From: Salvia splendens
Lineage: Eukaryota > Streptophyta > Magnoliopsida > Lamiales > Lamiaceae
Direction: 5' to 3'
Assembly: GCF_004379255.2 (NCBI RefSeq)
Contig: NC_056033.1
Location: forward strand, 23,676,209 to 23,740,208
DNA: 64,000 nucleotides
Part shown: in pieces, positions 22,087 to 31,170 of the stretch
Layout: every line of letters starts with the position of its first letter
Position numbering within the stretch: the stretch's first letter is position 1
Program-made: the position numbers and the translations under genes
The notes under the pieces: model-generated
Database searches by the model: none
Seen by the model: only the letters and a program-made list of their open reading frames with translations
Told to the model about the DNA's origin: nothing

Positions 22087-22440
22087 ACGAGTTTCAGATG
22101 TTCACACAGAATTTATGAGACAACTTGATTTTTTTAGCAGCACATGAGCATTGTTATGAGAGTGTATTGTAGAAATAAAATTCTGTAATGCTAAATCTGG
22201 TGGTCTTGCTTACGCAACATTAGGTGGCCGTGTCATTATGTGGTCTCTGGACTATTCGTCGATGTTGTGACCAGTAAAAATGCTAAAATTTTAATGCATA
22301 CTGACCTCTTATGGAGGGTACAAAATTTTATTTTTACAGTTGTAAGATTTTGAAAAGTTTTATGGTTAACATATTCAATTTCATAAGTTTATGACAAATA
22401 GTTAAATCTTCTGTTTTGTAGTGCAAACTAAACTGTCAAA

Positions 22441-22806
22441 ATGTCATTCAATCCTCTTTCTACAATTCTCACGGCTGATGAGTACAAGTTTGTGCTCACT
22501 ACTCCATGGCCTCCAGTGCCGGCGGCCAATGCCGCGCAGGCAGTACGAGATGCGCATAAACGGTGGCATAAGACAAATGAGATGACTAAGTGTTATATGT
22601 TGGCCTCCATGTCAATGGTGCTTAGATATCAACATGCTGCGGGACCACGTCCTCGAGATGATAAGCCACCTCAATCAAATTGAGGTATTGGGAGGGACGA
22701 CCGATCCCGAGTCCCAAGTTACTATTATCCTTCAAAGATTACCCCCTAGCTTTCAGTAGTTCAAGCTCAACTTTGAGATGAACAAGGGGAACTACATCTT
22801 GGTTGA
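22441..22806 (+). pseudogene. Copia gag N-terminal part with internal deletions
   Basis: Starts MSFNPLSTIL and goes directly to TADEYKFVLTTPWPPVPAAN, so about 20 residues usual between these blocks are missing. HKRWHKTNEMTKCYMLASMS is the typical copia gag core. After RYQHA a deletion and frame change follow, then another frame continues with ISHLNQIEVLGGTTDPESQV and LPPSFQ, a stop, and FEMNKGNYILVE. The solo LTR interrupts gag right after this; gag resumes at 24151 with LLTKLQSAEDLMVQAKAV-like sequence. Confidence 0.75.
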
Positions 22807-24150
22807 ATGACTCAACTTTATTTTACCCAAATAATACCCGCAAGTGTACGGGTTATCGTAGCAAATAGCAAGCAAGAGTATATCGTATCCCACAGAGACA
22901 ATTAAGTGTCAACCTAAGTACTACGAACTAATTTCAACTACTATCCAGATGATCAGAAATTTTGGTTTTAAAACTAACAACTACTGAAAACATGTAAATG
23001 CAGAGATTAAAATAAAACACTTAAACAAGAAAGCAATTAAGCAAGTTGTGTGAGATGAGGGGGAAATATGCAGAATTCAAGGATCCGATGCACAACTCAT
23101 AGCTTAACCCAAGTAAAACCGATTTACCATATAAAGTCTCCAGAATTGTTGAATCAATCACAATTGTAGATTAAACCCCCTCCCGAGGTGAGAAATCCGT
23201 AGATTAGGTGTAATAATTGAAGTCCCCTTCTAATTCTTAGACCTAACTCCTAACAGTTTGATTAGATTAATGATCCCACTCAAAATCTCAACTCTCCCGA
23301 GTTCTATTGAATTAAGGTGTGAATTATTCCTCTTTCAAGATTAAATATTTCATCTCTCGATTACTCTAAGAAACCCTAACACTCTCAATTGGTGATCAAG
23401 CAATTGATAGGAAAAAACACAAGAATAATTCAAACAATTGCAAGAGCAAGATAAACCGAAGCCAATTGGATTAAAACTATGAATCATTGCATCTTCACCA
23501 AGAATTCTACATGAAAGGTGCTTAGCTACACATGTTCATGGTAGAAAACAAACCAAAACTAAGAAAAACAATGGAATTCTTGACCCTAGGCTTTTTCTCC
23601 TTTTAATCCCCATCAAAAATTGCGTTTTTGGCATAAAAATACGCCAAAACAACGTACCCGGCCGGGTGGAATTATTCAACCACCCGGCCGCATAAAAATA
23701 CGCCAAAACAACCACCCGGTCGGGTAGAAGTCTCTGGAGTCCTCACGTTATAAAGGTGTCACCAGGCCGGGTGGAATTATAAAGGGTAAAAATTCACCCG
23801 GCAGCGTGAGATTTTCTGGACAGCGCAGTGCTTGTAAAACGGCCATAACTTCTTCTACAGAGCTCCGATTGAGGTGTTTAAGATACCCACGCGAAGATCT
23901 TTCGAAGTCGAAGAGAATAATATGCATTGGGGGTTGATTGGAATTCAAAATCGCCATTAAAAGTGTCTCAAACCAAAGCTGTTGCACATCCACCTATTTT
24001 GCACCTTTTTCTACACATTCTTAACAAAATGGTCAACATACCAACATAATAGAGAAGTAGATAAAAACACGCCTAATAATAGATAATATATGATCAAATT
24101 CATACAAAACCACCGTCTAAAACCATGTAAAATCCAAGTATGTCATTTAA
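22803..24150 (-). mobile_element. Athila-type solo LTR inserted in copia gag
   Basis: 22808 (TGACTCAAC) to 24145 (AAGTATGTCA), 1338 bp, inserted between TTGAA (22803-22807) and TTTAA (24146-24150), a 5-bp duplication with one mismatch. The second gag copy at 24735-24755 shows the uninterrupted target, GGTTGAATTGTTGACT. The end AAAATCCAAGTATGTCA is related to the Athila LTR end AAAATCCGAGCGTATCA. GC-rich inverted repeats (ACCCGGCCGGGTGG, CCACCCGGCCG) cluster at 23655-23800. Confidence 0.75.
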
Positions 24151-24480
24151 TTGTTGACTGAACTTCAGTCGGCGGAGGACCTTATGGTCCAAGCTAAGGC
24201 AGTGATGGTTAGTTCGACACATCCTTCCTCTGGCCATAGGCCTGGTGCATGAAAGAATAAAGTGGCGAACCAAGTTGCTGCTAAGGATGCTAAGGGAGCA
24301 ATCTGGGAAGTGCTTCAAGTGTGGACAAAAGGGGCATTGGAAGCCAGACTGTCCTAAAAAAGGCAAGGCTACAGGTGTGCACCAAGCTCTAGTGGTTGAG
24401 TCATGTTTGGCTTCGACATCTACTCATACTTAGGTTATTGACACTGGAGCTACTAGAAATCACATTTCGAGTGATTGAAA
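24151..24480 (+). pseudogene. Copia gag C-part (zinc knuckle) and protease start, copy 1
   Basis: Resumes gag after the solo LTR (ELQSAEDLMVQAK-like reading), then CFKCGQKGHWKPDCPKKGKA and VIDTGATRNHISSD. Frameshifts separate these parts. After the protease start the sequence departs into a scrambled segment instead of pol. Confidence 0.7.
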
Positions 24481-24689
24481 TGAGACAAATGAGAAACCCA
24501 CCTCAAATTTCGAGTGATTAGAAATCACAAATATGATAAACGGTGGCATAAGGCAAATGAGATGGCTAAGTGTTATGTGGACTGGAGTACACCTTGGTTG
24601 AATTAAGTCCATTCCAGTCCATAGCAGACATTAATTATTTAATGGGACTTCATATTTAGATGTTATTAGAGTTCAACATTTGTAGTCAA
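24481..24689 (+). repeat. Scrambled patchwork of gag and LTR snippets
   Basis: Short pieces in the wrong order: a piece of gag (CGGTGGCATAAGGCAAATGA, compare 22561), a piece of gag ACACCTTGGTTGAATT, and an LTR piece (GTCCATAGCAGACATTAATT, compare 19453 and 25741). It joins two partial gag copies. Confidence 0.65.
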
Positions 24690-25075
24690 CAGTAGTTCAA
24701 GCTCAACTTTGAGATGAACAAGAGGAACTACACCTTGGTTGAATTGTTGACTAAACTTCAGTCGGCGGAGGACCTTATGGTCCAAGCTAAAGCAGTGATG
24801 GTTAGTTTGACACTTCCTTTCTCTGGTCGTAGGCCTGGTGCAGGAAAGAATAAAGTGGCGAACCAGGTTGCTGCTAAGGATGCTAAGGGAGCAAACTGGG
24901 AAGTGCTTCAAGTGTGGACAAAAGGGGCATTGGAAGCTAGACTATCCTAAAAAAGGCAAGGCTACAGGTGTGCACAAGCTCTAGTGTTTGAGTCATGTTT
25001 GGCTTCGACATCTACTCATACTTGGGTTATTGACACTGGAGTTACTAGAAATCACATTTCGAGTGATTGAATATT
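24690..25075 (+). pseudogene. Copia gag C-part and protease start, copy 2
   Basis: A second copy of the gag block (FEMNKRNYTLVELLTKLQSA), a knuckle region (TGGACAAAAGGGGCATTGGA) and VIDTGVTRNHISSD in shifted frames. It leads into the LTR ending at 26430 just as 18500-18850 leads into the LTR ending at 20138. Confidence 0.7.
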
Positions 25076-25174
25076 CTAAAAACTCTTATTTTATTTTCCA
25101 AGGAATAAAGCAGATTATTTTTATCATAATTTTGTTATGTTTTACATTTAATGGATGCTTATTACATATTTAAA

Positions 25175-26430
25175 TGTATAAGAAACTTAACAAAGTTTAA
25201 GTCTTTGTTTTAGTAGATCGGTTGTGGGTGGCGTCCACTTTAAGGTAACATGGTCAGTTTTGAACAAAGAAAAACAAGAATTTCACAACCTAGATAGGCC
25301 TAGACTACCTATCGTGAAAGGTTGCAATGTCAGTGCACATATTTCTAAGCCTTACTGAAATAAGATGACATTGGTGTGGTACAGCACTGAACGGATCTAA
25401 CAACGAGATGGGTCTTTATGCTATCTACTGAAATACGAGGTCTTGATAATTATTTATTTATTAATCAATGTACATTAACATTGAGCATACGGTATTGATT
25501 ATGCACTACTTTGACTTATCAAAGGTGCAGGTTTTTCGCAACCTAATAATCCAGATATATTGGGTAGTGGTGATTAACATCTAGCGGTGTTGAATCGTGC
25601 GCGAGATGAGTCCACTCTTAGAATCAATAAGATGTTAATTAATTCGGAACCTAGCTAATTGGAGTTTGATTACTCTATGAATAATAAATAAGCATTTCTT
25701 TGTTTAGTCCACTCTTGGAATCAATAAGATGTTAATTAATTAAGTCCCTAGCAGACATTAATTATTTAATGGACATTTCTATCTTAAGCGCGAGAAATGA
25801 ATAACAAACAACGAAAACCCGGATTACTTGTAATTTTGGATTTGGATGGGCAATGCAGTATTATTTCTGTAGTGGTTGCTAATAATATTCAAATATAGTA
25901 AAAAGCTAATTGGGGGAGGCCATATCCAAAACCTTCCACAGATCCCTGACTGGGCCCAATATGTAACTTAATATAAATGGGAGAATAAATGAGACAAAAA
26001 ATACACTTTTATTTTTACTCAAAATTTTCGTCACCCTCCCTATTCACATAGGGGACGATTTTCTCTCCTTCTCCATGAAGGATATCTGTCTTCTTTATTT
26101 AATTCCTACTATCCTGGTGAGATCAGCCCACACTAATATCAGCATACAGTTTGAGAACCAGTCAGAAGATCCGTGGTCTAGTACTCAACATCTTCACGAG
26201 GAGAAGTCGCGAGCAATCTTCGATGATTTGGAGAATCATCAAGGTATTAATCCTACTCCGTAAAAAAGCATATTTTAGGTTTCAATTATACATAAAACAT
26301 GATTTAATTCAACTTATAAGCATGATACATGCGATAATTGCGTGAATAGAATTTGTCTAAATATTCTGCTAAATATATCAGAATTATTATGTAATTGATT
26401 TATCATGCGCTACTGCTGCCAACCCCTTCA
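25175..26430 (+). repeat. Copia LTR, second copy
   Basis: Ends CCAACCCCTTCA at 26430, where homology with the first LTR stops. It carries a short insertion near 25441-25500 (TTGATAATTATTTATTTATT) and a partial internal duplication near 25600-25740 relative to the first copy. Confidence 0.7.
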
Positions 26431-26465
26431 AAGACATATTAGAGGGATTTTCATAAATAAAATAA

Positions 26466-26822
26466 TTAATAGCATATATATATATATATGCCAAACGTAG
26501 AACAAATGCCAAACGGAGGTCGTTAGATCTTTTAATCCAATGGTGTTGATTTGCACAACAACTTCCCATTACAACCAAAACTATTATTAATGGGTGAATG
26601 CAGAGAAGTGAAAAAATAAAGCATGCATGGACTCTTCTTCGTTTCATTCATTCTTCCATCAACATGTGAGTTTTTTCACATGTTGAGTCCGGAATGTCGT
26701 GAAAACATAGTCTAATATGTATGATTTTTAATCTTGACCGTCATTTTTTCCTCATCCAATGAATAAAATATGTAGAGTTCTAGGTTCTACACTTAATAAT
26801 GGTTCTATCTTTAACACAACCC

Positions 26823-26861
<39 letters not shown>

Positions 26862-26870
26862 ATATGTTAT
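26466..26870. repeat. Module between two (TA)n tracts
   Basis: About 335 bp between TA tracts at 26466-26488 and 26824-26865, with weakly inverted ends (CGTAGAACAAATGCC; GGTTCTACAC). Its right end (TTAACACAACCCTATATA) resembles that of neighbouring modules (GATCACAACTCTATATA near 30040). No coding frame. Confidence 0.4.
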
Positions 26871-26873
26871 TAA

Positions 26874-27100
26874 TACAAACCCCTATCTATAATACAAACT
26901 ACAAACTTTAATCCTACACACTCCTTGTAAGTAATCAACGGTTAGCAATGGGATTCATATGTCAATGTCAACGCCTAATACAAATTCTGTCACTTGGGGG
27001 AATGTCAATGTCAACGCCTAATACAAATTCTGTCAGTGGGGGGAATTTCAACAATGTCAACGCCTAAAGTTTGTATAGTTTGTATTATAGAGGGTTTGTA
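26874..27100. mobile_element. MITE with long terminal inverted repeats
   Basis: Left end TACAAACCCCTATCTATAAT then ACAAACTACAAACTTT; right end AAAGTTTGTATAGTTTGTAT then TATAGAGGGTTTGTA. Between them the word ATGTCAACGCCTAATACAAA is tandemly repeated. The superfamily is not certain; ends fit an hAT- or Mutator-like small element. Confidence 0.65.
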
Positions 27101-27321
27101 GATTATCATGACCCTATATGGCTTAGCTATTTTTACATGTTTTAAATAAAAACTAATTAATAAGGGCATTTTTGGAAACTAATAATTTCTCATTTCCATT
27201 TCCTCGTTTTACAACCGAATTTGGCGCTCCAACACACGTCTACAAAACTCAAATTCCTCGTATCCAACCATGCATTTCCCATCGCTCTCTGCATTCATCC
27301 ATCAGGTTATAGGGAATTGCA

Positions 27322-27438
27322 ATGGCGAGCAGCAGAAATATAGAGAGAGCGAATGTTTTGAAGAAAATCGGCATTGATAGAAGGTTGCGAGGTGAAGAAG
27401 AAGAATCAATGGAGGAGTTGCTTAATTTGTATCAGTAG
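27322..27438 (+). CDS. Small ORF of 38 codons, possible micro-gene
   Basis: ATGGCGAGCAGC begins a 38-residue frame, MASSRNIERANVLKKIGIDR then RLRGEEEESMEELLNLYQ. It follows a C-rich, leader-like stretch (CATTTCCCATCGCTCTCTGC) and the start context GCAATGGCG is a good plant one. The protein would be charged and helical. I do not recognise it; it could be the first exon of a lost gene. Confidence 0.3.
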   Translation: MASSRNIERANVLKKIGIDRRLRGEEEESMEELLNLYQ

Positions 27439-27730
27439 AAATGGGAATGAATGAATGAATTGGGGAAGGCGCGAGAGTGTTTATATACATATGAAAGCGG
27501 TGGAAAGTCCACGTACGTATATATACAAAGATACTATATGGTATTGCATTGTATTTTGTCCAACTTAATTGGATTTGGACTTGGACTTGGACTTAACTGT
27601 CTGTCAGTTAGGTCATTTATTAGGTTAATTCCAATTTCAATCATCCTAGCTTAATAGTATATAGCTGTCTTGTCGGTGAGAATTCATATTTCTCTCGTGT
27701 CATTTACGAATTTGAACTCTATGACTTGTG
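27439..27730. other. No gene seen
   Basis: AT-rich sequence with short GA- and ACTTGG-type repeats (27560-27590). One frame of 67 codons (27451-27654) has no recognisable features. Confidence 0.4.
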
Positions 27731-28042
27731 ATTTTACTTTATTTTTGTTAACAAAACACATCACTATTAAAATGATTTTACTTCACTGTTGTTAACAAAA
27801 CACATCACTATTAGCATTATTTTACTTCACTGTTGTTAACAAAACACATCACTATTAGCATGATTTTACTTCACTGTTGTTAACAAAACACGTCACTACT
27901 AACATGATTTTACTTCACTGCCGTTAACAAAACACATCACTATTAGAATGATTTTACTTCACTGCCGTTAACAAAACACATCACTATTATCATGATTTTA
28001 CTTCACTGTTGTTAACAAAATACATCACTATTAGCACGATGA
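27731..28042. repeat. 44-bp tandem array, seven copies
   Basis: Unit GATTTTACTTCACTGTTGTT plus AACAAAACACATCACTATTA plus GCAT, repeated about seven times head to tail with a few substitutions per copy (for example TGTTGTT versus TGCCGTT). Each unit holds TTGTTAACAA, a small palindrome. Confidence 0.9.
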
Positions 28043-28295
28043 CCCCTTTCGTTAAGTGAACTGGAAATTAAAACTCATGATTTCCTCGGTGATAGTTGGA
28101 TAAGTGAACTGGAAATTAGTACTAGTACAATTGATTAAATTCGAATTGATAAGTTTGCTCAACTTATGAGATGGTGGTTCATCATACATCATGAGTTGCT
28201 ATCAATTGATATAGTTGCGTGAGCTCTAAAACAGTGTCTTCGCCCAACTCTCTCTCTCAATCACGCACACAGATAGGGAAGATCCCCCATTCGCC

Positions 28296-28373
28296 ATGGC
28301 TTCCCTCGCTTCCACGCTCTTCTTCTCCACCTCCTCCGCCGACAGGAACCCCTCCTCATCAATTGTCGTCTAG
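28296..28373 (+). pseudogene. Transit-peptide-like start of a lost gene
   Basis: MASLASTLFFSTSSADRNPS then SSIVV and a stop. The Ser/Ala/Thr-rich, acid-poor start is like a plastid transit peptide, and it lies upstream of the ERD7-like piece. Whether both belong to one former gene is inference. Confidence 0.3.
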
Positions 28374-28740
28374 ATCAAAGAAAGCACAATGCTGATGCAG
28401 GACACTCATACCACGATGATTACGCCCCGGAGTTCCATCCAGGTCATCCATATCTGCAGCCACTAATCCTCTTACCATATCTGAAACTCCATTTACAATG
28501 TCTATTAGCATTTTCATAACAAAATTAGAAGAGTTGCAGGTCTAAATTAAGTTACTCAATTATTAACCAACTCTTAATCAAAACCAAAAACAGAAAACCG
28601 CAAGCATATTTGGGGGAAAATCACATAGCTCATTCAGCACATACAAATTCGAAAATTCAATAATTAACATACACATATAACGTATAACTGAACTCACAGG
28701 GCTTAGGGATTGAAGTTTCGAGGTCGGTACGCACGGGCCG

Positions 28741-28881
28741 ATCAATAACTACTCCGTCGAGCTCGCCGCCGGAGATCTCCAGATCATCCGCCTCCGCCAG
28801 GGCCGCAACACCGTCGACGTCCTCGCCGCCGTCTCCGACGAGATCGAGTGGCCTCTCACCAAGGATCTAGCTGCCGCCAAT
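28741..28881 (+). pseudogene. Fragment of an ERD7/senescence-associated protein gene
   Basis: One frame reads NYSVELAAGDLQIIRLRQG then NTVDVLAAVSDEIEWPLTKD. This is the characteristic N-terminal block of plant ERD7 / senescence-dehydration-associated proteins (pattern SVELAxGDxxIxRLxQGxNxVxVLxxVxDEIxWPLTKD). The HYFFS that normally follows is missing and the frame ends soon after, so only about 47 codons remain. The local GC content is far above its surroundings, as expected for an exon. Confidence 0.65.
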
Positions 28882-29053
28882 GACCATTATACATCCGCTT
28901 GGTTATTGTGGAGTAAATTTGTGAGAGATGGAACTAATTTCTCCTTTAAATTCTAAAATTACATGTATTAATACTAGTCCTTTATTTTTCTTAATCTTGT
29001 GGCTGTGATTTATTCTCTAGTTATGTAGTTAGTGGGCACTTGCCCTATATCAC

Positions 29054-29055
<2 letters not shown>

Positions 29056-29093
<38 letters not shown>

Positions 29094-29290
29094 GAAAACT
29101 ATGATTTGGACCGTTGAAAAATGTCAACAGATGATAAAATTACATCAACAAAAAATGTCAATACAGTGTGAATGGTTGATGTTGTGTTGATGTAATTTTA
29201 CCATCTGTTGACATTTTTCAACGGTCCAGATCATAGTTTGGAGTTTGAATAGTATATGAGTTTACATTTTATCACTAATATATATATCTA
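29056..29290. mobile_element. Foldback element bounded by (TA)n
   Basis: Arms 29098-29160 (ACTATGATTTGGACCGTTGA, then AAAATGTCAACAGATGATAA) and 29180-29238 (reverse complement, ending CGGTCCAGATCATAGT) form a long hairpin. TA tracts lie on both sides (29056-29090 and about 29278-29290). Non-coding. Confidence 0.75.
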
Positions 29291-29299
29291 TATAGAGTC

Positions 29300-30042
29300 T
29301 CATTATTCACAAATCTACTCTTAAAGACCGAACCACCGAATCATACCAAATTAGGGTTTTTAGATCTAGTTTTTTATGGATGAGAGACACAAATTTATCA
29401 ATTATTTTCGCCTTCATCACGAGCCTATTTTAATTCATCCGAAGGTAAGTAAGTCATACTAACATGTTACGAAGATTTAACTTCATTCCAGTAGGTTTTT
29501 ACTTCATTCTAGTAGGATTATTACTTCATTCCAGTACGTAAATGCGGTTTCACCGTCGCGTGCCGTTCTTTCTCTCTACAATATTTATCACCACCGCCAC
29601 AACGCTGATATGGTGTAATAAACACATGGAATGATGTAATAAATTATTGGAATGAAGTATGTGTAGAAGCATTTGAAGTCCTACTGGAATGAAGTAAAAA
29701 CCTTATCCAATGAAGTAATAACGTTTCTGGATGAAGTAATAAACGCACTTGAATAAATTGCATTTTTAAATGTAAATAGAGTAAAAACTCAAGTCAATGA
29801 ATTCAAATGAAACATATGTTGAATCATTTCAAAACCTACTGGAAGAAAGTAAAAATATGTTGTAGTTTCAAGGTATTACGTACGGAATGAAGTAATAAAC
29901 CTATACAATGAAGTAAAATGGGCTTGTAATGAAGACCGAAAAATTTACACAGCAACACATCTCATAAAAAAAACTAGATCTAATGGCCCATATTTGGTCT
30001 CTAGTTCGGTCTTTAAAATTGGTTCGACATTGATCACAACTC
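29300..30042. mobile_element. Non-coding element rich in ACTTCATTCC/GGAATGAAGT words
   Basis: Ends are inverted: CTCTTAAAGACCGAACCACC on the left, GTTCGGTCTTTAAAATTGGT on the right; subterminal AACTAGATCTAA/TTAGATCTAGTT also match in reverse. The left half carries TTCATTCCAGTAGG words, the right half their reverse complement, so the whole unit can fold back. A TA tract follows. Confidence 0.6.
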
Positions 30043-30057
30043 TATATATATATATAT

Positions 30058-30376
30058 AGGGGTGTGTTAAGGTCCTTCGCAGCTTTTCAGTCCAAGCTTC
30101 TTTTTAATCACAGCCCTTGGATCCTTGAATTGGATGGTTGTGATGATCTGCATTATTACACTATAATGGTACATTATTAGTCGGTGTGCATTATTCAACT
30201 GAAAATCTGCATTATTACACTATAATGGTGCATTGTTAGTCGGTGTGCATTATTCAACTGAAAATTTGCATTATTAAATGACACATGACATCAATCTAAC
30301 CGTCTGATGACAAAATCGTGGGGCTGAGATTAAAAAGAACAATAGAACAAAAGATACAAAAAGGAAATGAATACAT

Positions 30377-30379
<3 letters not shown>
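30058..30379. repeat. (TA)n-bounded module with a 59-bp internal duplication
   Basis: Between TA tracts. TCTGCATTATTACACTATAA with its following 39 bp is repeated in tandem at about 30158-30270. Its right end (GGAAATGAATACATCCA) is the same as that of the next module (ending 31149), so both belong to one family. Confidence 0.6.
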
Positions 30380-30410
<31 letters not shown>

Positions 30411-30414
<4 letters not shown>

Positions 30415-31149
30415 GAGCATTATTCTCCTTTTCACATCTTAGATCCTTTTTCCTTCTTAATATTACGCATTAGATCTAAGGCATCAACGGATCAGATTGA
30501 TTCTATAAAACTGGTTCCGTGTTGCATTATAGAAGGTGGTTGTATGCATTACAGGGTTATTATTGACATTTGACGGAAAAGTAACTACCACATTTTGGTA
30601 TCTGCGAATAATGCACCACATGGTCACGAGTAATGCATATAATTGACTATATAATGCACAATATGTGAACTGCAATGCATACGAATAAGATGTACCATGT
30701 TATGATGTTTGGACACACGTTTCTTGTTTCCCCTAAGGGTTTAATAAGCTTAGGGGCTAGGGTATGGTACGTAGACACGTATGTAATCTTCACATGGTAA
30801 CGAGTAATGGATATAATTGACTATATAATGCACAATTTGTGAACTGCAATGCATACGAACAAGATGTGATGTGTTATGATGTTTGACACACGTTTCTTGT
30901 TTCCCCTAAGGGTTTAATAAGCTTAGGGGTTAGGGTATAGTACGTACGCATTAATAACAAATTATAAAACGATACGAATAATTCACCAAATTCACCAAAT
31001 TGTACCCTCATAATGCACAAAATAGGACAAATAATGCAACACGGGATTAATTACCCAATGTTGATCTTGACCGTCCATTGCTCTAATCTAATGGCTGATA
31101 TTAAGAAGGAAAAGGAGGAAATATAGGAAAAGGAAATGAATACATCCCT
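30411..31149. mobile_element. (TA)n-bounded module with inverted ends
   Basis: Left end AGGGGAGCATTATTCTCC ... TTTTTCCTTCTTAATATTA; right end TATTAAGAAGGAAAAGGAGG ... GAATACATCCCT, inverted repeats with TA tracts on both sides. A block of about 150 bp (ACACGTTTCTTGTTTCCCCT) is duplicated inside (30715 and 30890). Non-coding. Confidence 0.65.
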
Positions 31150-31170
31150 ATATATATATATATATATATA

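Larger units (their letters stand above)
20154..22440 (+). other. Long copia leader with a GC-rich island
   Basis: Untranslated leader between PBS and gag. About 20290-20880 is clearly GC-rich compared with its AT-rich surroundings; its overlapping frames on both strands (for example 20407-20712 and 20808-20440) have no recognisable protein features. The leader also holds the nested MITEs and a repeated hairpin-like block (21939-22086). Confidence 0.5.
18500..26430 (+). mobile_element. Pol-less Ty1/copia derivative (TR-GAG-like), partly tandem
   Basis: Order on the plus strand: gag/protease tail (18500-18850), LTR (ending 20138), PBS, long leader, gag N-part (22441-22806), a solo LTR insertion, gag C-part copies (24151-24480, 24690-25075), LTR (ending 26430). 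RT, RNase H and integrase are absent everywhere. The gag tail before each LTR is the same, which suggests that the pol-less form existed before the units became tandem. Known terminal-repeat-with-GAG elements have this make-up and depend on partner copia elements. Confidence 0.7.

Noticed and set aside
27731..28042. CRISPR-like array
   Set aside because: Units are contiguous with no unique spacers; a plant tandem repeat.
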